The notes below the pieces were generated by a model, which worked only from the letters and a program-made list of their open reading frames with translations, was not told the origin of the DNA and ran no database searches. Made by a program: the position numbers and the translations under genes. A stretch of 64,000 nt of DNA from Candidatus Geothrix skivensis (GTDB taxonomy: Bacteria > Acidobacteriota > Holophagae > Holophagales > Holophagaceae), in NCBI GenBank assembly GCA_016721195.1, contig JADKIO010000005.1, forward strand, positions 742,001 through 806,000, read 5' to 3'. Of this stretch, positions 8,602 to 16,326 are shown one piece after another. Position 1 is the first letter of the stretch; every line of letters begins with the position of its first letter.

Positions 8602-9522
8602 ATGTTAGCAGGGAAGGCCAGTCCGGCACTGGGCGAGGTCGTTGGGGCCTACCACCTGGAGCAGCGCGCCCGGGGGGTGTCCCCCCACACCGCCCGGGCC
8701 CAGGCCGGGGATCTGGACAAGCTGCTGGACCACGCCTTGCGGGCCCAGTGGGGATCCTGGGAAGTGAGTCCCAGGACCCTGCGGGGCTTCGCCCTGGAGC
8801 TCGGGGACCGGGGGCTGGACCCCGCCAGCCAGGCCCGCATCCTATCCTCCGCCCGGGGCTTCTTTAAATGGCTGTGGGAGACCCAGCGGATCCAGCAGAA
8901 TCCAGCCTCGGGCCTGAAGAACCCCAAGCAAGTGAAGCGCCTGCCGGCCTTCCTCACGGAGGGCGAAAGCCAGGCCCTGCTCGACCTCGAGCCTTCCGTC
9001 GACTTTCCCTCCTCCCGGCTGGCCTGTCTGCTGGAGCTGCTGTACGCTTCGGGCCTGCGGGTCTCAGAGTTGGTGGGTTTGGACTTGCAGGACCTGTACC
9101 CAGAACAGCGGACCCTGCGGGTCCTGGGCAAGGGCCGGAAGGAGCGCCTGGTGCCCTTCCACGCCCAGGCGGCTTCGATCCTGGACACCTACCTCGGCTT
9201 CCGGAGTTCCTTCCTGGCGGCCAAGGCCTTGGCCGCCAGCCCGGCCCTCTTCCTGAACCAGCGCGGCGGACGGCTCACGGCCACCAGCGTGCGGACCCTG
9301 CTGCGCTCCGCCCTGGAGGCGGCGGCGGTCCGGTCCCGGGTGAGCCCCCATGCCCTCCGGCACAGCTTCGCCACCCACCTGCTGAACCGTGGCATGGACC
9401 TTCGGGCCATCCAGGAACTCCTGGGCCATGCCAGCCTCAGCACCACCCAGCGCTACACCCACCTGGGCCTGGAGGAACTCGCCCTGACCTATGAAAAGGC
9501 CCATCCCCGGGCCAAAAGCTGA
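8602..9522 (+). CDS. XerC/XerD-type tyrosine recombinase
   Basis: A 306-residue site-specific recombinase with the Xer layout: N-terminal SAM-like core-binding domain (about 1-105) and C-terminal catalytic domain. All catalytic residues can be read: R153 (SGLRVSEL), K177 (GKGRKE), H250 and R253 (HALRHSFATHLL), H276 (LLGHASLSTTQRYTHL) and nucleophile Y285. Length and sequence match chromosome-dimer-resolution recombinases rather than phage integrases, and no attachment sites or phage genes are nearby. The same frame stays open for 1.9 kb upstream because of the antisense acyl-CoA synthetase; homology starts at the ATG at 8602. XerC versus XerD is not decided. Confidence 0.92.
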   Translation: MLAGKASPALGEVVGAYHLEQRARGVSPHTARAQAGDLDKLLDHALRAQWGSWEVSPRTLRGFALELGDRGLDPASQARILSSARGFFKWLWETQRIQQNPASGLKNPKQVKRLPAFLTEGESQALLDLEPSVDFPSSRLACLLELLYASGLRVSELVGLDLQDLYPEQRTLRVLGKGRKERLVPFHAQAASILDTYLGFRSSFLAAKALAASPALFLNQRGGRLTATSVRTLLRSALEAAAVRSRVSPHALRHSFATHLLNRGMDLRAIQELLGHASLSTTQRYTHLGLEELALTYEKAHPRAKS

Positions 9523-9539
9523 ACCACTGGAGGTTGCCC

Positions 9540-10226
9540 ATGGAATCTGTCATCCCCGTTCCCACCGTGTCCCTGATCCCTGTCATGGGCAGCGCAGCGG
9601 TGTTCCCCGTGCGCCGCATCTACTGCGTGGGAAGGAATTATGCGGACCATGCCCGGGAGATGGGCATGGATCCCGAGCGTGAGCCCCCCTTCTTCTTCGG
9701 GAAGCCCCAGGACGTGGTGGTCCCGGGCGGGGGCCCGGTCCACTACCCCCCGGCCACCGCCAACTTGCACCATGAGGTGGAGCTGGTGGTGGCGCTGGCC
9801 AGGGGGGGCCGGGACATTCCGGTGTCCCGGGCCCTGGACTGCGTGTTCGGCTACGCCGTGGGCATCGACCTCACCCGCCGGGATCTCCAGGCGAAAGCCA
9901 AGGATAAGGGACAGCCCTGGGACACGGCCAAGGGCTTCGACGAGTCCGCCCCGATCTCGGCCATCACCCCCGCCAACCTCCTCGGGCACCCGGGCCAGGG
10001 TGCCATCTGGCTGGCGGTGAATGGCGTGGAAAAACAGCGGGGCGATCTGGCGGACATGATCTGGAGCGTGCCGGAGGTGCTCGCCCACATTTCGGGCTTC
10101 GTCGCCCTGGCACCCGGGGATCTCATCTACACCGGCACCCCTGCCGGAGTCGGTCCCCTGGTCCGCGGGGATCAGGTCCGCTGCGGCATCCAGGGCCTGG
10201 GGGAACTGGCGATCACCCTGGTCTGA
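9540..10226 (+). CDS. fumarylacetoacetate hydrolase family protein
   Basis: A 228-residue FAH-fold enzyme that hydrolyses or decarboxylates C-C bonds of acylpyruvate-type substrates. Seen: YCVGRNYADHA near the N terminus, metal ligands E79 and E81 in HHEVELVVAL, D110 in GYAVGIDLTRRDLQ, and the closing IYTGTPAGVGP. The length matches the fumarylpyruvate hydrolase/acylpyruvase/oxaloacetate-decarboxylase-like branch. ATG at 9540 is preferred over a TTG two codons earlier because TGGAGG lies 7 bp upstream. Precise substrate is not determinable. Confidence 0.9.
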   Translation: MESVIPVPTVSLIPVMGSAAVFPVRRIYCVGRNYADHAREMGMDPEREPPFFFGKPQDVVVPGGGPVHYPPATANLHHEVELVVALARGGRDIPVSRALDCVFGYAVGIDLTRRDLQAKAKDKGQPWDTAKGFDESAPISAITPANLLGHPGQGAIWLAVNGVEKQRGDLADMIWSVPEVLAHISGFVALAPGDLIYTGTPAGVGPLVRGDQVRCGIQGLGELAITLV

Positions 10227-10245
10227 TCAACCAGCGAATGCGGGG

Positions 10246-11169
10246 CTAATTGCCCTTCTTGAACTGGGCGATGATGTCGTCGACGCTGTCCTTCTTGCTG
10301 TCGGCCTCGAGGCTGGTGTCGAAGATGTGGTCCTGGGTGGCCACCTTCCGCTCACCGAAGCCTTGGCCTTCTATCGCCCCCGTGTGGATGTTGAAGATCA
10401 CCAGGAGGCGGGTTAGGCCCCCCTGGAACTGCTTGAGGAGAATCACCACCTTCTCGATTTTCTGCCTCGTGATGTCCTGGAACTGGAGGATGTTCAGGAT
10501 CTCGAACGCCTCGTCGCTGACCTTCTGGAGCAGGGCCCGGGCCGGGGCGAGATCCACTTCGACCGCCGGGGCGGCGATCTGGTGGGCGAACAGGTACTCG
10601 AGCACTTCCTGGGCCAGGGTGTTCTGATCCCCGCCGGCGGCGGCCCGGTCCAGAAAGCCGTTGATGGCGGCGTGGAGCGTGGTCTGGTGTTCGTTGTGCC
10701 TCCCGATCCCGTCCTGGCAGGACTGCAGGGCCCGGGCCGCATCGTCGGAGGCCGCCATCAGGGAATCCAGGCGGTTCATGACGCTCTGGGTGGCTTCCTC
10801 GGTATCCGAGGTGATGGCGTCCAGTTGGGAGGCGAGCTCCGGCACCTGGGTGCTCTGGTGCTTCACGGAGGCATCCAGCTGCTGGAGGTTCATGAGGGTC
10901 TGGTTGATGCTTGTAACCAGGGCCCCCAGCTCTCCCTTGGCTTCGATGTCGATCTTCTGGTAGACCCGGCCATCGGCCATGTCCCTGGCCGCCTGTGCAA
11001 GCTTCTGCATGCTGGTCTGGGAATCCCCCTGGAGTTCCTGCCGCAGCTCTGCGATGAGCTGCTCCAGGCTCACCAGACGCTGGTCGAGCCGGTCCCGCCG
11101 GGACTGGAAGTCCGCCACCAGACCATCGGGGCCAGCATCCTGCACCTGGGCATCGTTGGGTTCATTCAT
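10246..11169 (-). CDS. CheZ-like chemotaxis response-regulator phosphatase
   Basis: A mostly helical 307-residue protein. Residues about 220-260 resemble the CheZ active-site helix: LQFQDITRQKIEKVV, where D232 and Q236 align with the catalytic Asp and Gln of CheZ (FQDLTGQ in E. coli). The C-terminal tail DDIIAQFKKGN resembles the CheZ tail peptide that binds CheY. The N-terminal 100 residues are coiled-coil-like. The ATG at 11169 is chosen over an upstream in-frame start because it has CTGGAG 6 bp before it. It is the last gene of an operon with a receiver protein and a PATAN protein, so it probably dephosphorylates that or another receiver. Confidence 0.75.
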   Translation of the reverse strand: MNEPNDAQVQDAGPDGLVADFQSRRDRLDQRLVSLEQLIAELRQELQGDSQTSMQKLAQAARDMADGRVYQKIDIEAKGELGALVTSINQTLMNLQQLDASVKHQSTQVPELASQLDAITSDTEEATQSVMNRLDSLMAASDDAARALQSCQDGIGRHNEHQTTLHAAINGFLDRAAAGGDQNTLAQEVLEYLFAHQIAAPAVEVDLAPARALLQKVSDEAFEILNILQFQDITRQKIEKVVILLKQFQGGLTRLLVIFNIHTGAIEGQGFGERKVATQDHIFDTSLEADSKKDSVDDIIAQFKKGN

Positions 11170-11188
11170 ATCGACTCCAGGGGTGCCC

Positions 11189-12052
11189 TCAGGGTAAGGA
11201 ACTGAAATCCATCTGCGGTGGGCCGGCTGGTTGGTTGGGCGCGGGCCTGACCATGACATGGGATCCTTCGGTCAGCTCCCAGGCCTGCATGAGTTCCCGG
11301 GGGATGGCCACCTGCTTGTTCCCGAGACTGGCCACGAACTCCACCCGGTCGACGCAGGCGCCCCTGGGACAGGCCACCTGGAGGTACCGGACCCCTTGCT
11401 GATAGGGGGCCATGGCCGTCCACAACTCTTCCAGGTATCTGGGCAGTTCCAGGTGATCCCCTTTCTTGAACATCCCGCCCTTGAGAGTGGTTACGGTCAC
11501 CAGCGCATCGGGTTCAAAAACGTCCAACCTGCCCGCATCCCGGAGGATGGCCGCAGCCTGGAGGACGGCCACATCATGGTGCCCGGAATCCTGCATGACG
11601 TCCTTGAAGTTCCGGTAGCCGTCGAAGAAGGGCAGGATCTGCCGTTCCTCGGTGAAGAGCTTGATGCCCTCCAGCAGCTTGGGGCCGGGCAGGGTGGGCC
11701 AGGGCACCGCCGTCATCCGCGGGAAGATCGAGATCAGTCGCTTGCGGCTGTCCTGCAGCCTGGCCGAGTCCATGAGCAGGTCCGGAATGGTACGCCGGAT
11801 GGTCGCCGTGGTCTGGACGTGGGTCGTCAGGAACTCGAAGTTTCCACTGGTCCATTCCAGGATCTCGAAGGCGGCGGATTCCCCTTTGGCCGACTGGGTC
11901 TCCGCATGGATGACCTCGCCTCCGGAGAAATAGAGCACGCCGCTCACTCGGCCGGAACTCACCTGCAGCAGGCCGGTCTTCCGGTTGACATGTAGCAGCT
12001 GGGCCACATCCGTGAGCGAGATGCTCTCCAGGTTCCCGCGGAGGTTGGTCAT
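11189..12052 (-). CDS. PATAN/DUF4388 domain protein
   Basis: A 287-residue protein whose N-terminal 100 residues form a DUF4388 (PATAN) domain: MTNLRGNLESISLTDVAQLL, RKTGLLQVSSG, and GVLYFSGGEVIHAE are its usual landmarks. PATAN domains occur in receiver-linked proteins controlling type IV pili and motility in other bacteria. The middle is helical; the last 40 residues (VAIPRELMQAWELTEGSHV) look like a swapped-hairpin AbrB-type segment, which is only a guess. Its ATG overlaps the stop of the receiver gene by 4 bp, and the CheZ-like gene follows 19 bp later. Confidence 0.78.
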   Translation of the reverse strand: MTNLRGNLESISLTDVAQLLHVNRKTGLLQVSSGRVSGVLYFSGGEVIHAETQSAKGESAAFEILEWTSGNFEFLTTHVQTTATIRRTIPDLLMDSARLQDSRKRLISIFPRMTAVPWPTLPGPKLLEGIKLFTEERQILPFFDGYRNFKDVMQDSGHHDVAVLQAAAILRDAGRLDVFEPDALVTVTTLKGGMFKKGDHLELPRYLEELWTAMAPYQQGVRYLQVACPRGACVDRVEFVASLGNKQVAIPRELMQAWELTEGSHVMVRPAPNQPAGPPQMDFSSLP

Positions 12053-12426
12053 GCCTGGCTTTCCGGGGAAAGCAGCTCCTCGAGCAGCACCTTGATTCGT
12101 GCGCGGTTCACGGGCTTCACCAGGAAGATGTCCGCGCCGCACCGGAGCCCCTGCTGCCAGGACCTTTCCCCGTCAAAGCCCGTCAGGAGGATCACCTTGA
12201 TGTCCCTGCATTCGGGATCGTCCTTGAGGGAGTGGCAGAGCGCCGTACCGCTCTCGCCGGGCATCAGGACATCGAGGAACATGAGGTCCACGCGCTCCTT
12301 GGCCAGGGCTTCCCGGGCGAAGGAGGCATCCGCGGCTTCGATGACCCGGTGGCCTTCGATCTCGATGTATTCCCGCAGGATCTGCCTGACCCCAGGATCA
12401 TCGTCCACGACCAGAACGGTGCTCAT
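12049..12426 (-). CDS. single-domain response regulator
   Basis: A stand-alone receiver of 125 residues with no output domain, like CheY: acidic pocket DDD at 8-10, phosphoacceptor D52, T82 and K104 (FLVKP). It overlaps pdxJ upstream and the PATAN gene downstream by 4 bp each, so it is co-translated with both. With a CheZ-like phosphatase in the same operon it is the obvious candidate substrate. No kinase is adjacent. Confidence 0.93.
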   Translation of the reverse strand: MSTVLVVDDDPGVRQILREYIEIEGHRVIEAADASFAREALAKERVDLMFLDVLMPGESGTALCHSLKDDPECRDIKVILLTGFDGERSWQQGLRCGADIFLVKPVNRARIKVLLEELLSPESQA

Positions 12427-13151
12427 GACCGGGCCTCCCCCATGGCGTTGAGCATCTCTTCGACAGCGCGTTCCAAACCCACGAATACGGACCGGCCAAT
12501 GAGGCTGTGGCCAATGTTCAGCTCATCGATCTCGGGGATGGCGGCCACGGGGCCCACGTTCTGCAGGTTGAGTCCGTGCCCGGCCAGCACCCGGAGGCCG
12601 AGGCGGCTGGACAGGCGAGCTGCCTCCCGCAGGCGGCCCAGTTCGAGGCCCGCATCGGAATCCATGGGGAGGTCGCTGTAGGCACCCGTGTTCAGCTCCA
12701 CCGCATCCGCCTCGAGCTTGGCGGCCATCTTCACCTGGTCCAGGACGGGATCCACGAAGAGGCTCACGTGCAGTCCGGCGCCGCGGAGCTCACGAACCAC
12801 GGGCTTCAGCATGCCCTGCAGGAAGATCACGTCCAGGCCGCCCTGGGTGGTCAGTTCCTCCCGGCTTTCCGGCACCAGGGTCACCCAGGAGGGCTTGCAG
12901 GGAATCACGGCCTCCAGTGCTTCGGGAGTGGCTGCGCATTCCACGTTCAGGGGCACGGCGAGGACCTCCTTCAGCACGCGCAGGTCCCGCTCCTGGATGT
13001 GGCGGCGATCCCCGCGGAGGTGCACGGTGATGCCGTGGGCGCCGGCGCTCTGGGCCAGCAGGGCCGCAGCCACCGGTTCGGGCTCATGTCCACCGCGGAC
13101 CTGCCGAAGGGTGGCCACATGGTCGATGTTCACGCCAAGCCTGAGGTTCAA
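12423..13151 (-). CDS. pdxJ: pyridoxine 5'-phosphate synthase
   Basis: Condenses 1-deoxyxylulose 5-phosphate with 3-amino-2-oxopropyl phosphate to give pyridoxine 5'-phosphate in DXP-dependent vitamin B6 synthesis. The 242-residue TIM-barrel protein starts with the family signature LGVNIDHVATLRQ and contains ITVHLRGDRRHI, LNVECA, VTLVPE and the ELNIGHSLIGRSVFVGL C-terminal phosphate-binding region. First gene of the minus-strand operon leading to the receiver/PATAN/CheZ genes; the pairing of B6 synthesis with signalling genes has no evident functional logic. Confidence 0.96.
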   Translation of the reverse strand: MNLRLGVNIDHVATLRQVRGGHEPEPVAAALLAQSAGAHGITVHLRGDRRHIQERDLRVLKEVLAVPLNVECAATPEALEAVIPCKPSWVTLVPESREELTTQGGLDVIFLQGMLKPVVRELRGAGLHVSLFVDPVLDQVKMAAKLEADAVELNTGAYSDLPMDSDAGLELGRLREAARLSSRLGLRVLAGHGLNLQNVGPVAAIPEIDELNIGHSLIGRSVFVGLERAVEEMLNAMGEARS

Positions 13152-13268
13152 TGCGCTCTCCGGGGGTTCACCCTAGCTTAACCCCGGACTGAACCCCGCC
13201 GGCAGGAAGGATTGATTCCGCTGGAGGCGGAATAAGAAGTTGCAACACCCAAAATTTCGTCGGATGCT

Positions 13269-14057
13269 ATGGCCATGTCCGGCCTGGCACCACTGCCCTC
13301 CCTGTTCCTTGCCCATGGCTCGCCCATGCTGGCCCTGGAAGGCGGCGCCTGGGGCAGAGCGGTGGCGGCCCAGGGCCGGCAGTTGCCCGTCCTCCGGGCC
13401 ATCCTCGTGTGTTCGGCCCATTGGGAGGCGCCGGGTCCCTTCCTGCTCAGCTCGGCGGTGGCGCCAGGCGTCTTGCACGATTTCGGGGGCTTCCCGGAGG
13501 CGCTCCATGGTCTCGACTATCCGGCCGGCGGATCACCGGAAGTGGCCCGGGAGGCCGCGTCGCTCCTGGCGTTGGCCGGAATCGAGGTCCGCCTCGACCC
13601 CCGGCGTCCTCTCGACCATGGAGCCTGGGTGCCCTTGCGCTACCTTCGGCCTGGGGCCGAGGTGCCGGTTCTGCAACTCTCCCTCCCGCGGCCCAGGACC
13701 CCTGAGCAGCTGCTGGCGGCGGGGCGCGCCCTGGCGCCGCTTCGGGAGAACGGCGTCCTGCTCCTGGGCAGTGGCGGCATCGTCCACAACCTGAGTCGCC
13801 TGGACTGGGAGGAGGCCTCGGCACCCCAGCCCTGGGCCCTGGCCTTCGAGGGATGGGTCCGGGAGCGGCTGGTCGGGGGTGATGTACAGGCCCTCTTGAA
13901 CTGGCGGGAAGCCCCCGGGGCGGCGGAATCCGTACCTACCTCGGAACACCTCGACCCGCTGTTCTTTGCCCTTGGCGCGGGGAGGGGGGAGCCCGGAATC
14001 CTTTATGAAGGCTGGCAGCTGGGCAGTCTCAGCCTTTCGAGCTACGTCTTTCCATGA
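13269..14057 (+). CDS. DODA-type extradiol dioxygenase family protein
   Basis: A 262-residue member of the class III extradiol dioxygenase (LigB/YgiD, 4,5-DOPA dioxygenase-like) family. The four metal-ligand histidines of this group are visible: H16 (FLAHGSPM), H51 (CSAHWEAPG), H173 (GSGGIVHNL) and H227 (SEHLDPLF); H117 lies in the conserved DHGAWVPL. These proteins cleave catechol rings in vitro, but the bacterial members' physiological substrate is mostly unknown. A second ATG two codons later (13275) is an equally good start. It is convergent with the ABC permease genes. Confidence 0.9.
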   Translation: MAMSGLAPLPSLFLAHGSPMLALEGGAWGRAVAAQGRQLPVLRAILVCSAHWEAPGPFLLSSAVAPGVLHDFGGFPEALHGLDYPAGGSPEVAREAASLLALAGIEVRLDPRRPLDHGAWVPLRYLRPGAEVPVLQLSLPRPRTPEQLLAAGRALAPLRENGVLLLGSGGIVHNLSRLDWEEASAPQPWALAFEGWVRERLVGGDVQALLNWREAPGAAESVPTSEHLDPLFFALGAGRGEPGILYEGWQLGSLSLSSYVFP

Positions 14058-14071
14058 GCCTTCCCTCTGCT

Positions 14072-14090
14072 GCCCCCGTGGGTAGGGGGC
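14072..14090. terminator. weak hairpin between convergent genes
   Basis: GCCCCC (14072-14077) pairs with GGGGGC (14085-14090) over a 7-nt loop, in the 36-bp gap between the dioxygenase and the convergent permease. There is no T-run on either side, so this is only a possible terminator. Confidence 0.3.
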
Positions 14091-14093
14091 CGG

Positions 14094-15189
14094 TCAGGCG
14101 ATGTGGCGACGGAACATGTAGAGGGCCAGGGAGAGGGTGCCGAAGGAGATGAGGAGCAGCGGACCGAGGTCGGGCAGGGCGTCCAGGAAACCATAACTCT
14201 TCAGGAAGACGCCCTTGACGATGTTGATGCAGTAGGTAAGGGGGTTCATGTAGGCGAGCACCTGGAAAGAAGAGGGGCATGTTCTCGATGGGCGCCACAT
14301 ATCCGGAAAGGTTCACAGCCGGGGCCATGAAGGCGAACACCCCCAGGAACGCCTGCTGCTGGGTTGACGAGATGGAGGAGATGAAGAGCCCCACGCCGGC
14401 CAGGGACAGGCCATAGCAGATGAGGCCCACCAGCAGCAGGGGGAGGGAACCCGAGAAGGGAATGCCGAAGCCAAAGACCGCCATGCTGACGATGATGGCT
14501 CCCTGGACCAGGGCCACCAGGATGCCCGGCACCGCCTTCCCCGCCATGATGTAGGCCGGGGTGAGGGGCGAGACCAGCAGCTGGTCGAAAGTACCCTCCT
14601 CCCGCTCCCGGGCCACCGAAAGGGCCGTGACCGTCAGGCAGCCGATGGTGGTGATGAGGGCCACCAGGCTGGGAAGCACATGCCACTTGGAGTTCAGGTT
14701 GGGGTTGTACAGGTTCCGCAGCACCAGGTGGGAGGCGGGCCGGACGCCCCGTTCCACCGTGTAGGCCTGGATCACCCTCGACACATCGCCCATGGCGATC
14801 TGGGCGCTGTTGGAGCGGCGCCCGTCAATCAGGAGTTGCAGGGGGGCGGGCCGGCCCTCCGCCAGGCGGCGGGAGAAATCCTGGGGAATTCGAAGGAGCA
14901 CCAGGGCCTCCTGGTGGTCCATGACCGACTGGACCTCCCCCTCGCTGTGCACCGGGAGCAGCCGGGCGAAGGTGGGCGTGCGGGAGAGGCGCTGCTGGAG
15001 GTCCGCGCTGGCCTTGCCCCCATCCAGGTCGAAGATGGCGAGGGTGGCGTGGCGCACTTCCAGGGTGGCGGCGAAGGAAAAGATCAGGGTCTGGAGGAGG
15101 ACCGGCATGATCAGCAACACGCGGGTCTTGGGGTCCCCCAGGATCACCTGGAGTTCCTTCCTGATGAGGCGGAGCAGGCGGTGGAGCAT
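14094..15189 (-). pseudogene. ABC-2 permease (YbhR-like), frameshifted near the C terminus
   Basis: Second permease of the exporter operon. The frame from the ATG at 15189 reads a normal ABC-2 permease (N-terminal helix, large periplasmic domain, SVAREREEGTFDQLLVSPL, then transmembrane helices) up to IENMPLFF, and then turns into non-homologous residues. The expected continuation QVLAYMNPLTYCINIVKG, with a final helix and the ending MFRRHIA, is found in the neighbouring frame, ending at 14094. One extra base in the AAA at 14266-14268 explains the break; correcting it gives 364 residues, the normal size. If uncorrected the product would run on to 14029 with a nonsense tail. Could be a sequencing error or a recent mutation. 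Confidence 0.85.
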
Positions 15190-15198
15190 GGTCTTCTC

Positions 15199-16326
15199 CT
15201 ACTCCAGGGTCCGGCCGGTCTTCATGGCGGTAAGGCCCAGCCAGAGCACGGTCAGTAGGGCGAGTCCCAGGGCATTCGCCGCCAGGAGGGGCACGAGGGT
15301 GCCCGCCTGGAACAGGGTCTGGAGCGAGCCGGCGAAGTAGCGGGCGGGGATGAGGTAGGTGAGGGCCCGCAGGGCAGTGGGCATGCTGGAGATCTCGAAG
15401 ACGAAGCCCGAGAGCATCATGGAGGGAAGGAAGGCGCTGACCAGCGCCGCCGAGGCCGCGTTGAACTGGTTCTTCATCACCGTGGACAGGAAGAGGCCGT
15501 TGCCCAGGGCGCAGCCCAGGAAGAGGCTGGAGAGCACGAAGAGCGCCAGGAGGGAGCCGCGGAAGGGCACGTCCATGAGCACCACCGCCACCAGGAGGCA
15601 CAGGGCCATGGCGACCATGCCCAGCGCGTAATAGGGCAGGATCTTGGACAGGAGCATCTCGGCCTTCGTCACCGGTGTGGCCAGGAGGGCCTCCATGGTG
15701 CCGCGCTCCCATTCCCGCGCCACGACCAGGGAGGTCAGCAGCGCGCCGATGATGGTCATCACCACCGCGATGGAGCCCGGCACGAGGAAGTTCCGGCTCA
15801 CCGTGCTGGGGTTGAACCAGGCCCGGGACTGGACCTCGATCATGGGGCGTTCGTGACGGGCCAGGTTCTGCCCCCGCTGCTGCTGCCAGGTCTGCCAGAG
15901 GCCTTCCACGTAGCTGCCCACGAAGCTGGCCGTGTTGGGTTCGGAACCGTCCGTGAGCACCTGGATGGCCGCGCCCCCCTGGCCCTGGGCGAGGCGGGCG
16001 CCGAAGTCGCCGCGCACCACCACCACGCCCCGCAGCCTCCCGTGGGCCATGCGCTCCAGCAGGGCCGCCTTGGAGGGGCCCGCCTCCACCACGAAGTTGC
16101 CCGAGGCCTTGAGGGTCTGCTCGAACTGGACGGCCGCGGGGCCCTGATCCTCCATGACAAGGCCCAGGCGGAGGCTGCTGGAATCCAGGTTGATGGCATA
16201 GCCGAATACGAACAGCAGCACCACGGGCATGACGAAGGCCACCAGGATGCTGCTGGGATCCCGGATGATCTGATAGGCCTCTTTCAGGCAAAGGGCCCGC
16301 AGCCGTCGTGCGCTCAGGGCCTTCAC
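15199..16326 (-). CDS. ABC-2 type permease (YbhS-like)
   Basis: A 375-residue inner-membrane permease: N-terminal helix (about 25-45), an extracytoplasmic domain of about 130 residues, then five further hydrophobic helices. The motif LVVAREWERGTMEALLATPVTKAEMLLSK is typical of DrrB/YbhS proteins. The GTG at 16326 overlaps the ATPase stop (GTGA), and the frame running further upstream is antisense-free shadow coding of the ATPase. With the second permease it should form the membrane channel of a YbhGFSR-type exporter. The next gene starts 9 bp downstream. Confidence 0.92.
   Translation of the reverse strand: MKALSARRLRALCLKEAYQIIRDPSSILVAFVMPVVLLFVFGYAINLDSSSLRLGLVMEDQGPAAVQFEQTLKASGNFVVEAGPSKAALLERMAHGRLRGVVVVRGDFGARLAQGQGGAAIQVLTDGSEPNTASFVGSYVEGLWQTWQQQRGQNLARHERPMIEVQSRAWFNPSTVSRNFLVPGSIAVVMTIIGALLTSLVVAREWERGTMEALLATPVTKAEMLLSKILPYYALGMVAMALCLLVAVVLMDVPFRGSLLALFVLSSLFLGCALGNGLFLSTVMKNQFNAASAALVSAFLPSMMLSGFVFEISSMPTALRALTYLIPARYFAGSLQTLFQAGTLVPLLAANALGLALLTVLWLGLTAMKTGRTLE

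Noticed and set aside
8602..9522. Phage or integrative-element integrase
   Set aside because: Length and motifs are Xer-type, and there are no attachment repeats, tRNA gene or phage genes around.
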